Positions 26,866 to 38,573 of a DNA stretch of 64,000 nt are shown piece by piece. Under the pieces are notes generated by a model. It made no database searches. It was not told the origin of the DNA and was given only the letters and a program-made list of their open reading frames with translations. Source of the stretch: Pterobdella sp. o SKG-2022 (Eukaryota; Annelida; Clitellata; Hirudinida; Piscicolidae). The position numbers were made by a program, and so were the translations under genes. The stretch covers positions 27,907,705 to 27,971,704 of the forward strand of contig OZ038320.1 of NCBI GenBank assembly GCA_964035795.1, in the 5' to 3' direction. Numbering within the stretch: the first letter of the stretch is position 1; each line of letters begins with the position of its first letter.

Positions 26866-27895
26866 TTATTTCTTCACTGGAGTTTTCAAAATGCCTTTAT
26901 TTCTGAGAAATCTGCATGGAATATTTTGCGAAATGAATTATAAGACTTGAGGATAAACATATCTATATTACTACCTGACTATAAAAGGTGTAGCTGTAAT
27001 TGTACAAGCCATTCGAGCTGGGACAAAAACCTAGAAAAAGTATAATCGATATGATAATCAGTATGTTAAAATATCCTTAAAATCATGAAAGGGTGATGAT
27101 AAATAAATTGATATGTCACAAATCAGAGAAAAAAAAGCTAAATAAGTTCACTTTCAATAAATTTTATAAAAATTATGGTATCCACCTTGTGAAAAGCATA
27201 AGCAACTATAAATGTGCTGCCTCCAGTGACTAGTTTAGAATCTGTTATGTATGCTTCTAGTCCCAGCCATTTCAACCATCCAATCACATCCAACCCACTT
27301 TTTTATTTGTTTATTATATTTATATTTTTTGAATGGAAAATGATATCTTAACTTTCAAACTGAAAGTAAATTATATAAAATCATTCATAAACCTTGATAC
27401 TAAGAGGTAACAGACTCCAAGACTGAGAATAGAGATACAAACATGGAAAACTATGACAGTAGCTCCATAGTCTCTGATGGTTTGTTTGAATTTAGTTTTT
27501 CTATCCATTTTTACCTCAACTTTATCATCATCTTTCATTTTTTCAGTGATATCTTCTGCTGCATCTTTGATTTTGTCTTTCATTTCATCAAATTCTATGC
27601 TGTTTTTATTGACTTCATTTTTCTCATGGCTTATTTTTGAATATTTACAAGAATTTTTATTCATTGTAGTAAAATTAATTCTAGTTGATGTACAAACAAA
27701 GTTTTGGTTCAAAGATTGTTTTTCACAATAAGAAAGGTTTGTAGAATATAAATAACCAGATTTTAGAAGATATCTAGAAAATACTAAATTTTTATTTATT
27801 AAAAAATTATTTTTTATCAAACCTAATGAAATGTAATTTTTATGTAACAGAGCATCGACTATTTTCATTTTGAAACTTAAGTTTTGATTTAGCAT
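26866..27895 (-). CDS. FAM210: FAM210 / DUF1279 mitochondrial membrane protein
   Basis: Four minus-strand exons: 27895-27393, 27297-27186, 27030-26975, 26911-26866; phases join, 238 residues. The N-terminal ~130 residues are basic and Ser/Asn/Lys-rich with no strong conservation, consistent with a mitochondrial presequence. The DUF1279 core is clear: FKQTIRDYGATVIVFHVCIS, ILSLGVCYLLVS, then SGLDVIGWLKWLGLEA, LVTGGSTFIVAYAFHK, FVPARMACTITATPFIV and RFLRNKGILKTPVKK at the end. Wording is closer to FAM210B than FAM210A. In vertebrates FAM210 proteins sit in mitochondrial membranes and affect metabolism and erythroid or muscle mitochondria; here only the family is supported. The first Met is chosen because it opens the long exon; the internal MKIVDALLH is an alternative start. 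Confidence 0.88.
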
Positions 27896-28143
27896 AGATT
27901 AAGTTATTTTTCACCTACCGTTTTTCAAAATTTAAATCTTTCAAAAGATAGCCTTTTATTTAATTTGAATGAAATTTAATAAAAGTTCATTCTTTTAAAA
28001 CAAGTAAAACTTATACATGGAAATCAATTAAAATGTTTTTAATTATTTATAAGTTTTTTATGTTCAAAAGCTAGTCGAAACATGTATACATTCTTATCTA
28101 TCTCTTAAAAAGCTAACCAAGCATTTTTTTACAAAGCAAGCAG
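27896..28143. promoter_or_regulatory. Short head-to-head spacer of FAM210 and RGS22
   Basis: Only 248 bp separate the two divergent start codons, so both promoters must lie here or overlap the 5' exons. No TATA or initiator element was assigned. This is inferred from layout alone and depends on the inferred short first exon of RGS22. Confidence 0.45.
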
Positions 28144-31100
28144 ATGGAAAAAACAAAATTTTCCATAATTTATTTTTCTTTAGTAAGTTTTTCGTTTATG
28201 AATTCGGGTCATTTTATTATAAATTATTCAATCTTTTAGAACTATTTGCTGGAAAATGACTCCCTGTTTGTCTATTATTTTAACTTGTTCCTAGAGTTAC
28301 AAGTAAGAAATGTTTTCATGTTGAAACAAATTCTAATTTAAATTAATACTTTTTATGAAGTTTTACCCAGAAAAAATAAAGTATAAAAAACACCAAAAAG
28401 CGTTTTTGAAAGAAAACTTGAAAGGCCACCATTACATTCTAGATAAAGAATTTTTTCTAGTCACATATTCAGAAGAGATACAATATTTTTGTCGTAGTAT
28501 ATTTTTCAATGAATATCGTCTTTTGAATCTACTTTCACAAAGCTTTTCACAGCAAAACATACGTGAAAATGAGCAAAAAAATCAGTCAGATGAGAGTATA
28601 AGCTACAACGATTCTAAAGATATCCGGGATATAGGCATTTTCGAATCTTATGACAAACTAGATCAACATGAAGACATAACTCTATTCAGAAAAATTGTGG
28701 AAAATCGTTGGTTTGGCAACATAAGGACGGAAAAAGAAATACATTATTTAGTTTCTGATTTTGTGGAAAGCCTTCCTGATGACACAGCTAAGCCTCTTTA
28801 TTTTTTTTGGGTTTTATCACAAAGATTCATACGACGTTCAAGTTTAAGCGAAAATCAAGATGAATCTATTGAAAAGGAAGATTTAGATAAAGAAAAAGAG
28901 ATAGCAATTTTTAAAGATATAATTTTTTTGAATGAATGGAGTTTGAAGTCTGTTCGTATGAACGAATTATTAAATGAAGTTGTTGTCGAAAAAAGAAAGT
29001 TCCATAAAAACTCTGCACGTCATTGGACAGTTTCTGAACTGGAGAACATCAATATAAAGATTTTCAAATGGCTTGTATCCTACTGGTGAGTTGAAAAAAT
29101 AATAATACTCATTTAAACGATTAATACAAAAGATATTCTTAATAAAAGGCTACCTAGACATGAATTGATCACCACAACCTTCAAGAAATACCCCCTCCTA
29201 TTGAAAGACCCTATGAGTTTATTAGCAGGTGCTAGCAAAAACATCGTCTTGAGCTTCAACCACTCTGTTCTTGACGAGTTTGACCCGGAAAACACCAAAA
29301 AAATCTTACAAACTCCTCTGCAACATTTCCATGCAGACGAGTTTCCAATTTTAAAATACCTCAGACTCACTTTCAAAGAAGAAACGCTTGTGAGGTTTTA
29401 TTTCAAAGACATACGGATTGGTGTTTCTGAGAAAGAAACATTCGGTGAAAAAATGACGTTCATTAAAAAGTTCTTGTTTATGGATTATTTGAATGGAGCT
29501 TCTCTTAAGACTTCCTTAAACGTTAGTAGGATCTTTAAGTCTATTATACTTTCGTGAAAACATCATCTTAACCATACAAGTAATAAACTCAATCAATTTA
29601 GCTAAAATTATTAATTATTCTATTACTACAAAAGAAATTGAAAAACAGCCGTTATGACTTTATGAGTAGTACTAGCAAAATGACTGAAGCTTTAGAAGAC
29701 CATTTGTCATGTGTTTTTGCAGCGAGGAGAAGTAGGCTTGAAGAGGTGGCTGTTTTTCAGTTTGTTTTTTTGTACAACAATAATAACTTAGCAAGAACTT
29801 CATTCAAAAAACATGTTTATTCAAAAAATTGAGCTATAATTTTCGACTTGTCTAGCTATATTATAGAAAGTTAGCAAAAAAGTGTAATTAGGTTCATATA
29901 CTAACGATATCTGTACTATATATTTCTGTTCAGACTTTCTGTAAAAGCGGCAAAGTTTATGAGCCTACAAATGGTGGCAAAGAGACGATGAAAGACCAGA
30001 GAAATAACTTCAAACTGTTTGTGATACAACTGAAGAAATTTGAAGAGTTTCTCAAAATACATGATTCAGTCATACACTTTGAATTCTTTAGGAACTTACA
30101 AAAATGTTTGAATCTTGCTTTAAACAATCAACAACCTAATGACATAGAGGGTGAGACACAGTATATTTTCAATAGGTTCATCAATAAAGAATACTTCTTA
30201 TCTGAGAAAGGCCCTGTTAGGAATGAAGATTTAAAAAATGTTTGTATAAACTTTAATTTCTCAATAAGTTAGTTTTTTTGTATATTGTATAGAACTTAAC
30301 GTTTAGAAATAAGTTCATATAAGCTAATTATTTTGAATCTTTTTATAATTTTCGAGGTATTTCGATAATTGACTTAAAATATTCAGTTGCCCGGTTATAA
30401 CGTGGGGTTTGATGTCAGAAGCATGACCAACATGAAGAAACACCTTTTCATCAAGGTTGGCTTGTGTTTCAAATCGAAATCCTTTAGCTTTGCATAAAAT
30501 CATTTACAAATGTAGGCAATTAATTTTGATAATAGCTGTTAAAAATATGTATAAATTTTTGGGAAAAAGTTAGAAAAAACTAGATAAAAATTGATGAAAC
30601 CAAATTGAAGATAAATGAACCAACCATTTATTATTAAATAAATGACTCTATAATGACGTTCTAGGAAGTGTATGAGCTTCTATACACAAAACTCAACCTT
30701 TTGTATGAAGCAATGTCAAGGCACTCAAAACACACGAAAAGTATAACTAATCGTGTTGATAACACAATGCATCAACGAGAAATCACTGATAACACAAGTT
30801 CCAATGCTATTAATCATTCTTATCGAAGAGAAATTAATGAAACTAGTATTGAGAAGTATAACCATGGAAACTATGGCGATAAAGATTGTATTCAAAACTT
30901 TGTTTTAAATAATAACCTTTCGGGAAGGACAAATACCTATTCTGACGGTTTACAAAACAGTGAGAATTCGAGAAATTTTAAAAGTAAAAAGAATGATTTT
31001 CTCAATGGTGTTGAGAATTATAACAAAAGGGAAGCGAAAAGAGGGTGTGGTGATGATGGCAGTAGTGCTGATGGTAATGTTGGTGGTGGGGGTGTTGGTG

Positions 31101-33257
31101 AGGATGATGGTGATGAACATAAGAATGGTGGTGAAAGAAATCATGGTGGTGAAGAGTATGGTCATAATGTTGATAATAGTAGTTGGAGTGGTGATTATGA
31201 AGAAGAAATAAGAGATAAAAAAGGTGCTTCCGATAAAAATGAAAGGGTAAAAAAAGAAAACAACGAAGATGGTGAAAGTCATGCTGAAATAAATGGAAAT
31301 ATCATGCAAATTCCTAATGACAAGAAAAAAAAAAATATTGTGATTAAAGGTCATAATAATGAAAATAACAACATAAACAATAATAAAAGTAACATCATTA
31401 ATAACAATACCGATATGAATAACAGTATAACAAATAATATAAACGATAAAACTAATATGAATAATAAAAATATTATAAACAATAAAAATGGTATGAAAAG
31501 TGAAAATAATATGAATAAAAGCTCTAACATGAAGGAGAGTAACAATATCAATAAAAACAACAGCACTAATAACAATAGCAACGTAACCAACGAAGAAGAA
31601 GATGGATATGATTGGTTGGAAATGAAGAAAGATTTTGGACTTAAACGTAAAAAACCATCGCAAAATGTTGGTATTGATTCAGCATTAGTTTGACGTAATA
31701 TTGATATTGATTTGAAAGATTGGTTTATTGTATCGATTATCTCTGATTTTCCATGCATTTCTTGAAGTTTTTAATTCAATTTTAGATTTCAGACAAAAAA
31801 CAGACAGTATTCGCTAATCGAGAATCCGAAATCAAGTTTAAAGAGTTCTTGGTGAACAAGAAATATTTTAAGGAATACTGTTGCTTTGCCAAGTTGAAAT
31901 CTGAGGATCTTTATATTAATTCCCTGTTTCTCAAGGAAGTCAACATATATAAGGTAAAATTTTAAATGGCAAATGAAATGTGTGTGAAGTTGTGCTTTGA
32001 AAAAATTTTTTAGAGTGTATTTGAGAACGCTAATAAATTTTATTTAGATACAAAGCCTTTTGATAATAAAGTAACATTTTCAACATTCTAAGAAACCTGC
32101 ACTTTTTGTGAACTTGGTTTTATATGCTTGTTAAGTTGTAATATATACATGGATTATTTAAAAATATTAATCCAAAATAATTGTAAAATGACTTAACAAG
32201 CACTTGACAATATTACTTCTCTAACAAAAAGCTTCATTTTTTTAAAACGTAGTAATTTTTGTGTATGGTTCTTGACTTTTACTACTACTATCACAAATAC
32301 TACAACTACTATCATGTATATAATATTATGATAAGCATTTGAATACTCTAAAGGAGATGCACTCAAACAAAGTGAACACTTCTGTGCTCAAGAGCAAGAT
32401 CAGCGCTATTGCCAACAAGTTCTTCGACGTTAAAGACAAGAACTCTGCCAGAGTATCAATAGATGCAGATACAATATGGAAGACTATGAGCAAGAAAAGA
32501 GAACTGAATGATGAGTTTTTCAAAGACGCTGAGGTCGTTTTATCTAAAACTTTGTATTTTGTTGAATATACAGTATTTAAGTCGTCCTTGATTGGAGCTT
32601 CTCTAGGGTGCTACTTCATGAAAGCCATAATCTAAAATAGCTAGTGTATATTTAATGTATGAAAATATTGTATTTGCTGAAGTCTTATCTATTATCCAAT
32701 AAATTCCTCATTGTTGGTTTTCGTTTTAATATTAAACTTTTTCCTTATTCAATGATGCTATACGTATATTAATTAGTTCAAATCCAATTTTTTAAGCATT
32801 ATACAGACTGAAAATAGATAATGGAACAATCACTTGAACATGACAGAAAGAAGTGATGGTCGAGCTGGCTAAGCATTTCGAGGAGTTTGAAGCTGTGAAG
32901 GATGATCTTATAGATATAGAAGATAATGTCAAATACAGTGGTATCACAAGCGTAAAAAGTTTCAAAGGAAAAGCAAGAGATAAAAACATTCCCGAAACTG
33001 CCGAAAACCAGGGGTTAAAAATAGATTATGAAAACTTAATCAAAGAAGAGAAAACTAAAAAGAAAATTTTACGCGAAAACGCTAAAAAAAAACTACCTCC
33101 TTCGACCAAAAACTCCAAGAGCAAGGAAACTCTTGATGAGGTGAGAGGACAGGCAGATGAAACTTTAGGCAACAAAATATCGTGGTGTTATTCAGATTAT
33201 CTCAAAGCATATCGATGTATTAAAACTTCCATCAATAAGAAAAAGATCGTTGTTTAG
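28144..33257 (+). CDS. RGS22: RGS22-like protein with multiple RGS domains
   Basis: Eleven exons: 28144-28182, 28240-28302, 28361-29085, 29149-29521, 29635-29745, 29934-30239, 30387-30455, 30665-~31666, 31786-31953, 32336-32572, 32847-33257; about 1167 residues (human RGS22 is ~1260). Similarities to RGS22 along its length: NDSLFVYYFNLFLELQ near the start; SELENINIKIFKWLVSYWLP around residue 265; an RGS-like fold at ~438-590 (KLFVIQLKKFEEFLKIHDS, YIFNRFINKEYFL); a second at ~897-1031 (IKFKEFLVNKKYF, RVSIDADTIWKTM, FFKDAEVVLSKTLYFVEY); and the C-terminal SWCYSDYLKAYRCIK. RGS22 is a testis and cilium-associated Galpha-binding protein in mammals. A ~270-residue Asn/Gly/Asp/Lys-rich insertion in exon 8 separates the two RGS units. 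The exon 8 donor (31667 or 31688) and exon 10 donor are uncertain, and exon 1 is inferred from phase only. Confidence 0.78.
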
Positions 33258-34577
33258 CCATCAAACATTTTTGGTTCGAGGTTTATTTTCTAATTGATTC
33301 AATATAATTTATAAGAATCAAATATGATTTTCTTTGTTGTATTTTACCACAAATACGATGTAGTTAAATTTAAACTTTACTAACTACCTGAAAACTAGTA
33401 AAAAATATAGAAATTTTTTTATCTAATTTTTGAGAGTTTATTTTCAAGTTTATACTAAACCTCATTTGTATAGTTCATTTAGTAAGTAAGTCAATCATCA
33501 GATTATTATTAGATGTACCAACTGTGGTAAGCTCCCATAATTTTGTCCTAGATACCACGATAAGACACTAATGATAAAATAAATATTTGAAGTTTTTGAT
33601 TTTTTCAATAAAATATACTTCAATTTTATTGATATTAATTTAATCGAGAAGAAAATTCTAAACAGTTTCTAAACATGACTGGCTGCAAACTACAGGTTGG
33701 TGTAATCAAAAGACCATCAATGTATGGGGGAATGTGTGGTAGTACTTTGTAATATATAAATACCATGTGAATCATATTAAAGATATATTTGAAGCTTTGG
33801 TTAGCGTTTCTAGTTAAGCGGGAGGGTGTAGTTACTATTATAGTTTTTACATTGTATATTCGTTCCCCGATTATATGCCACCTAAAAGATATCTTACAAA
33901 CCTAACTACTTACAACGACATTAACAACAGCAATGGCGATTGAAAACATGTAGAATTTCATATATTCGAAAAGAATTGAGTGGTAATATTACGTAAAGTT
34001 CATGCAAAAAACTATTATACTGTGTTCCGTTGATGCTTTAAAACAAATAAGTGCCATCTATCGAAAAAAGTAATTAAAAATTAAGTTTTTTGTGGAATGA
34101 TTAATAAGTTAAAATACAAAAAATGCTTTTTTTTTAATACAAATGACTAGAACCGTCGAAACAAACTATGTCAAACTACCTTGTATACAGGTTCCACTGT
34201 AGAGCTAAGTTCAATGCAATGAACGTAAATCGAACAATTAATAAATAAGATATTAATATGTTCACAAAATATAAATTTAGATTAAAAAAATGCATGGCTA
34301 AATACTTTCTCATGATTTAATACATTCCTACTGAAAAATTCATCGATAATTTTCGCAAGATCTTTTAAAGCAATATAATCATTGAAATAATAAAGAAGAA
34401 AATCAAAGTAAGTTTATGAAAATAAACTTTTGTGGAAAAGTTAAAAAAGATCAAAAAAATGATTTCCAACAAATTTATTTGTTCATTCAACATATGGTTC
34501 CTTCGAACAATCCTTAAAAGAACTCATGAACATATTCATAAGCGCATGTTTCACTGCTGTCAACAGCACCAACCACA
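33258..34577. other. Convergent intergenic spacer
   Basis: AT-rich DNA between the 3' ends of RGS22 (+) and the ApeC gene (-), expected to hold both 3' UTRs. No coding or repeat signal was identified. Confidence 0.6.
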
Positions 34578-37500
34578 TCATTTATAGTTGACAGCGTCTG
34601 AATACGAGGGTAGGTAGGGATACACATTGGAGATATTGTTATTATTGTTGAGAGATTCTGGTTTGACTAGCAAAAGCCTTGTGGCGACAATTTGCTGTTG
34701 AGGTAGCTCCCAGTTGGAGGGAGCAGTGGGAATGGTTGAAGGTTGTTTCTCAGTGTTTGTATCAGCATTGTTGCCACTATTGTTGTTGTTGTTGAAGGTT
34801 GCATTAATCTCAGGGTAAGTGAAACCTCCTGAGCTGTTGTTTTGTGGTTGCTGCTGGCAAACGTATGTCTGATTGTTGTTGTTGCCGATAAGTGATGTGT
34901 TAGGGATGAATATATTGTTGGCAGGAGTGATGTTGGTGTTGTTGGCGTTATCAACAGTAGTAGCAACAACATCTCCAGTCACTACCGTAACATATTTGAA
35001 AACCCTTGGGCTTGCTTCCGGTGCAGAAGACGGCTGCTGGGAAGGCTGTCTGGAGACAGGAGGCATGAAATCATTGGTGTTATACCACTCCGTGCCTTCC
35101 TTTGTTCCACTACGACAGCATAGTTTACTACAGAAAAAACGAGAGAGACAAGCCAACGTAGAGCCCAGCATTGAGATCGCTATTAAGGAACCTATGCCAT
35201 ACAACATGAAAGTAAGGATTTGCAGAGTTCTGTTTGCTGTGAGATGGGTTTTTTTATTAATTGATTTTAAAAATACTCTTCAAAATGTATAACCAACTCG
35301 CAAAAATATCTGTTAACTAATTTATGTATAATTATTTCTTCAAAAGCTCCGAATAAGTTATTCAGCAGAAAACACTAAGTTTATTAATATGCCGCGAAAC
35401 TTTTAGTGAGTGGAACTACCATTGTCATATAAAACCTCAAGACGCTACTAACTGCAATGGCAGAAAAATGAATTTTTAAATATACTAAAACATCATCATT
35501 TTGCAAACGTGGTTTTGGTTGATAGTAGCAATAGAAGATTTTAGTGTAGGGTCGAGGGCCGGGTGATCGCAGAATTTTAGGATGGCTGCCGCCCTGGGTC
35601 TGTCCTGAAGACCCCCTTCCGCCCAGACTGCTTAGACCACCAGAGCCCCCGTCATCAGACCAATAGATCCACTCCTCCGTCACCATCATTCTGTCCACCT
35701 TGTGGAATTTTGTTTTTTTTATCGTTTTTTTTATTATTCGGTCAATGACAAAAGGCGTTTGTGAATATATTAATACGTATACCTTATACTTTTTTTTAAA
35801 GGTAACACATGTATTTATTTTCTAAAATAGTGACAAAATTGAATCTAAAAAAGAAAGAACATGAAGTTATATGAGAATAGGAAATTAACTACAAACTAAA
35901 TCAGGAACGAAATTAACTAACGAAAATAATGTAAAAAAAAAAAAGTATACATTAAACTATGATTTATGCTCATAATTTATGCATGAAACAAAAATATTTC
36001 AAACAACTTTTCTTTAAAATTCATTTGTTTTGATTTAATTTTATAAGAACTAATTTGAAAAAAAAAAACTCCAAGCAAATAATTACTTCTTGACAAAAAT
36101 CTCCATTTTTGATGAGATAGAAGGAAGCGTCGAAGGGAAGAGGAATGGGATTGTATGGAGAGCCATCACTCCTGCAACAATACTCTATCTTTGTCGTCTG
36201 CTCATCAAACTCTCCTTCCGGTAGAATGCCTGACGGGTTTTGGGGGTATTATATTGATAAGCTATTTGAAAGGTGAAATTCTTATTTGGAAGAGTAATTA
36301 TGATTGTATAGTGTATATAGCGATGATACAAATATTAACATCGTAACCATCATCATGAATCACTAGATAACCCGTGCGAAAACGATTGGAATCAAAAAAC
36401 TTTTGTTCGTGGCTTTTATTTACAGTTTTTAGACTCATAAATGTTTTTAAAATACTGAAACCTGATTTGAATCGAGTGGAGATGATTTTATATCAATTAT
36501 ATCAATCTATAGATTCAATTTAAATTACTTCTTCTCGGCGAATAAAAAATTAATCTTGAAATGGGCAAAAAGCTTTTTCGTGGTGATATATAGATCAAAA
36601 ACACACTTGAATTAATACTTGGAAATTACATTCATAAAAAAATGAACTTTAAGGTAGAAAAGAGGTTGAGCTGCGTACTTTGGATAATTAGTCAAACACT
36701 ATTTAAATGTTACCGTGTTATTTACAAGTCTCTGAAAGCTTGATAACTATGAAATTCCAAAATATCTCTTCATGCTGATTAATATATTGATTATAATTGG
36801 GAAAAAAATATAACAACCAGTAAATGTCTGCCGATGTTCTTGGTTCTTGTACCATGGTGAGGCATCGCCCCACTTAATAAACCCCTCCTGAAATTTTGCC
36901 GGGCAGTCACCTTTCTTGAATATGCAATACTTTCCTGTTTGTTCGTTTTTCTATTATTAGGGTATTAGATACTTTCTTGTGGTAATAATAAAAATAATTT
37001 CTTGGTTCAGACAAAAAGATTGAAGGTATTGTGGTAAATTAGACACAAATGTTGGAAAAGCTTTATCAAGCGTGCAGCTTTTCAGTTTTTAAAATACTGT
37101 AATGAGGTGATTATGACTTGAAAATGGCAATTTAATCATTTTTGAAAAAGATTTTGAGAACCAACTAAAACTAAGCATTTATTTTGAAATTATGAAAAAT
37201 ATTTTTGATAAAAATTTGGAAAAAATTATTTATTTCAATGTTTAGATTTTAAAGATTGATTTTGATGAATTTAAACATGGCCTAAAAACTTTCATAACCA
37301 ATAAAGCATATCGTTAAAAAAGTTGGAATATTTTGTAATGAAAAGTTAAACTTGATCTTATATGTCTAAAAATTTTCATTGAAGCTGTAAAATTGATGCA
37401 AAGGAAAAAACCTCTAACAAACCTGGCATCCAGTTGAAGGGACCATACTGGGGGTAAGAGAGTTTGAGGCAGAAGAGTTGCACCACATGATTCAAATGGC

Positions 37501-38003
37501 CATTTTCAATGCCTGCTAAATGGATCTGCACTGATGTGTGACTGCCTTTGTTTGTCATCTGGGTTCTTGTGCCTTTAAGAAATGCATTCAATTATCATAA
37601 CTTATTTCCTCTGAAGTGAAATAAGTTTTTAATACATTTTAGCAGTTAAAAATTTTATTATAATTCATATCAAAACCATTAAAATCAATTTACTTATCAG
37701 TTATTTAAATTTCAAAAACACTCAAAGCAGTGAAAAAATTTATTAAATGAATCTTGCTGACCAGTGTCGAATTTGAGATCAGCTGTGTCTGGACATCCTG
37801 TCTTTGACATTGGAAGCCCATATGTGCCTTCAGGCCAAGCTTGTGTCACTAAATATCATACATTGATAATTTTAATAGTTCAATTAAAGTTCAGGGTGGT
37901 TTTCAAATTTTTTAAACTTCTAAATCTTGTTTAAAAAAAAGTTGAATGAATAAGAGTTACCAGTGAATAGAATGAAAAAGAAAAAGCAAAATTCATATAT
38001 CAT
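34578..38003 (-). CDS. Membrane-anchored ApeC (apextrin C-terminal) domain protein
   Basis: Seven minus-strand exons: 38003-37961, 37848-37762, 37572-37423, 36934-36818, 36229-36087, 35698-35509, 35236-34578; every junction is in phase, 462 residues. Signal peptide MIYEFCFFFFILFTG. The ApeC domain covers about residues 18-240: AWPEGTYGLPMSKTGCP, SVQIHLAG..NHVVQLFCLK, YGPFNWMPGKYCIFKKGDCP, EGFIKWGDA, GILPEGEFDE, YCCRSDG...IPLPFDASFYL, CQEV, TEEWIYWSDD, and FYCYYQPKPP. A transmembrane helix (about 248-275) is followed by a Cys-rich membrane-proximal segment and a ~190-residue Asn/Gln/Thr/Pro-rich tail ending LPSYSDAVNYK. ApeC proteins of other invertebrates bind bacterial cell-wall material and are mostly secreted; a receptor-like anchored form is inferred here. 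It is head to head with EPRS. Confidence 0.88.
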
Positions 38004-38573
38004 TTTCCAATTTTACTCAACAAAAATATTTATTTATTTTTATCACATTGCATCAAAAAACTTTACAAAATAATGACAGTTTTTAATGATGGCTTATTTG
38101 TTAGTTCAAACTGATAGAAAAACAGATTTCAAATATATTTCAACTTCTATTCAGAAAGAACAGCTTTTTATTTTAATTTAAATTCTTGTCTAAATAAATG
38201 TCTTTTACTTTCTCAAAACAATCAATACTAAGAAATTATTTTCCTACGGAAGTCATCTTGGAATCATAAATCTAGTGTTGACACTAGAAATTATTTTTTG
38301 TGTCAAAATATAATTTAAATGCCTTTTAGCCTAGTTATCGAATAAATATTTAAATAACCAAACTAGCGCTAGTTTGCTAGTAATAGGTTACAATCGTTTT
38401 GAAAAAAAATTGAAAAAAAAATTTTAACTCATGAAAATGTTAAAAAATATTATTATATCATGACTAACATAATATTTAAATTTTATACTTGATCGAATCA
38501 ACTTTTTTGAAGTTCAGCCAACTTCCTTCGCTTTAAAACTTCGTGGTAGATTCTTCTAAAAACTGCTTGCATC
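38004..38573. promoter_or_regulatory. Head-to-head spacer of ApeC gene and EPRS
   Basis: 570 bp between the divergent start codons of the ApeC gene (-) and EPRS (+). It presumably contains both core promoters and 5' UTRs. No specific element could be assigned. Confidence 0.45.

Noticed and set aside
28355..28360. ATG at 28355 as the RGS22 start
   Set aside because: The acceptor at 28359-28360 joins in phase to the upstream exon carrying NDSLFVYYFNLFLELQ, matching the RGS22 N-terminus; the ATG is intronic.
30950..31663. Long minus-strand frame of 237 codons
   Set aside because: Antisense of the low-complexity Asn/Gly insertion of RGS22; its Ile/Phe/Val-rich translation is an artefact of repeat composition.
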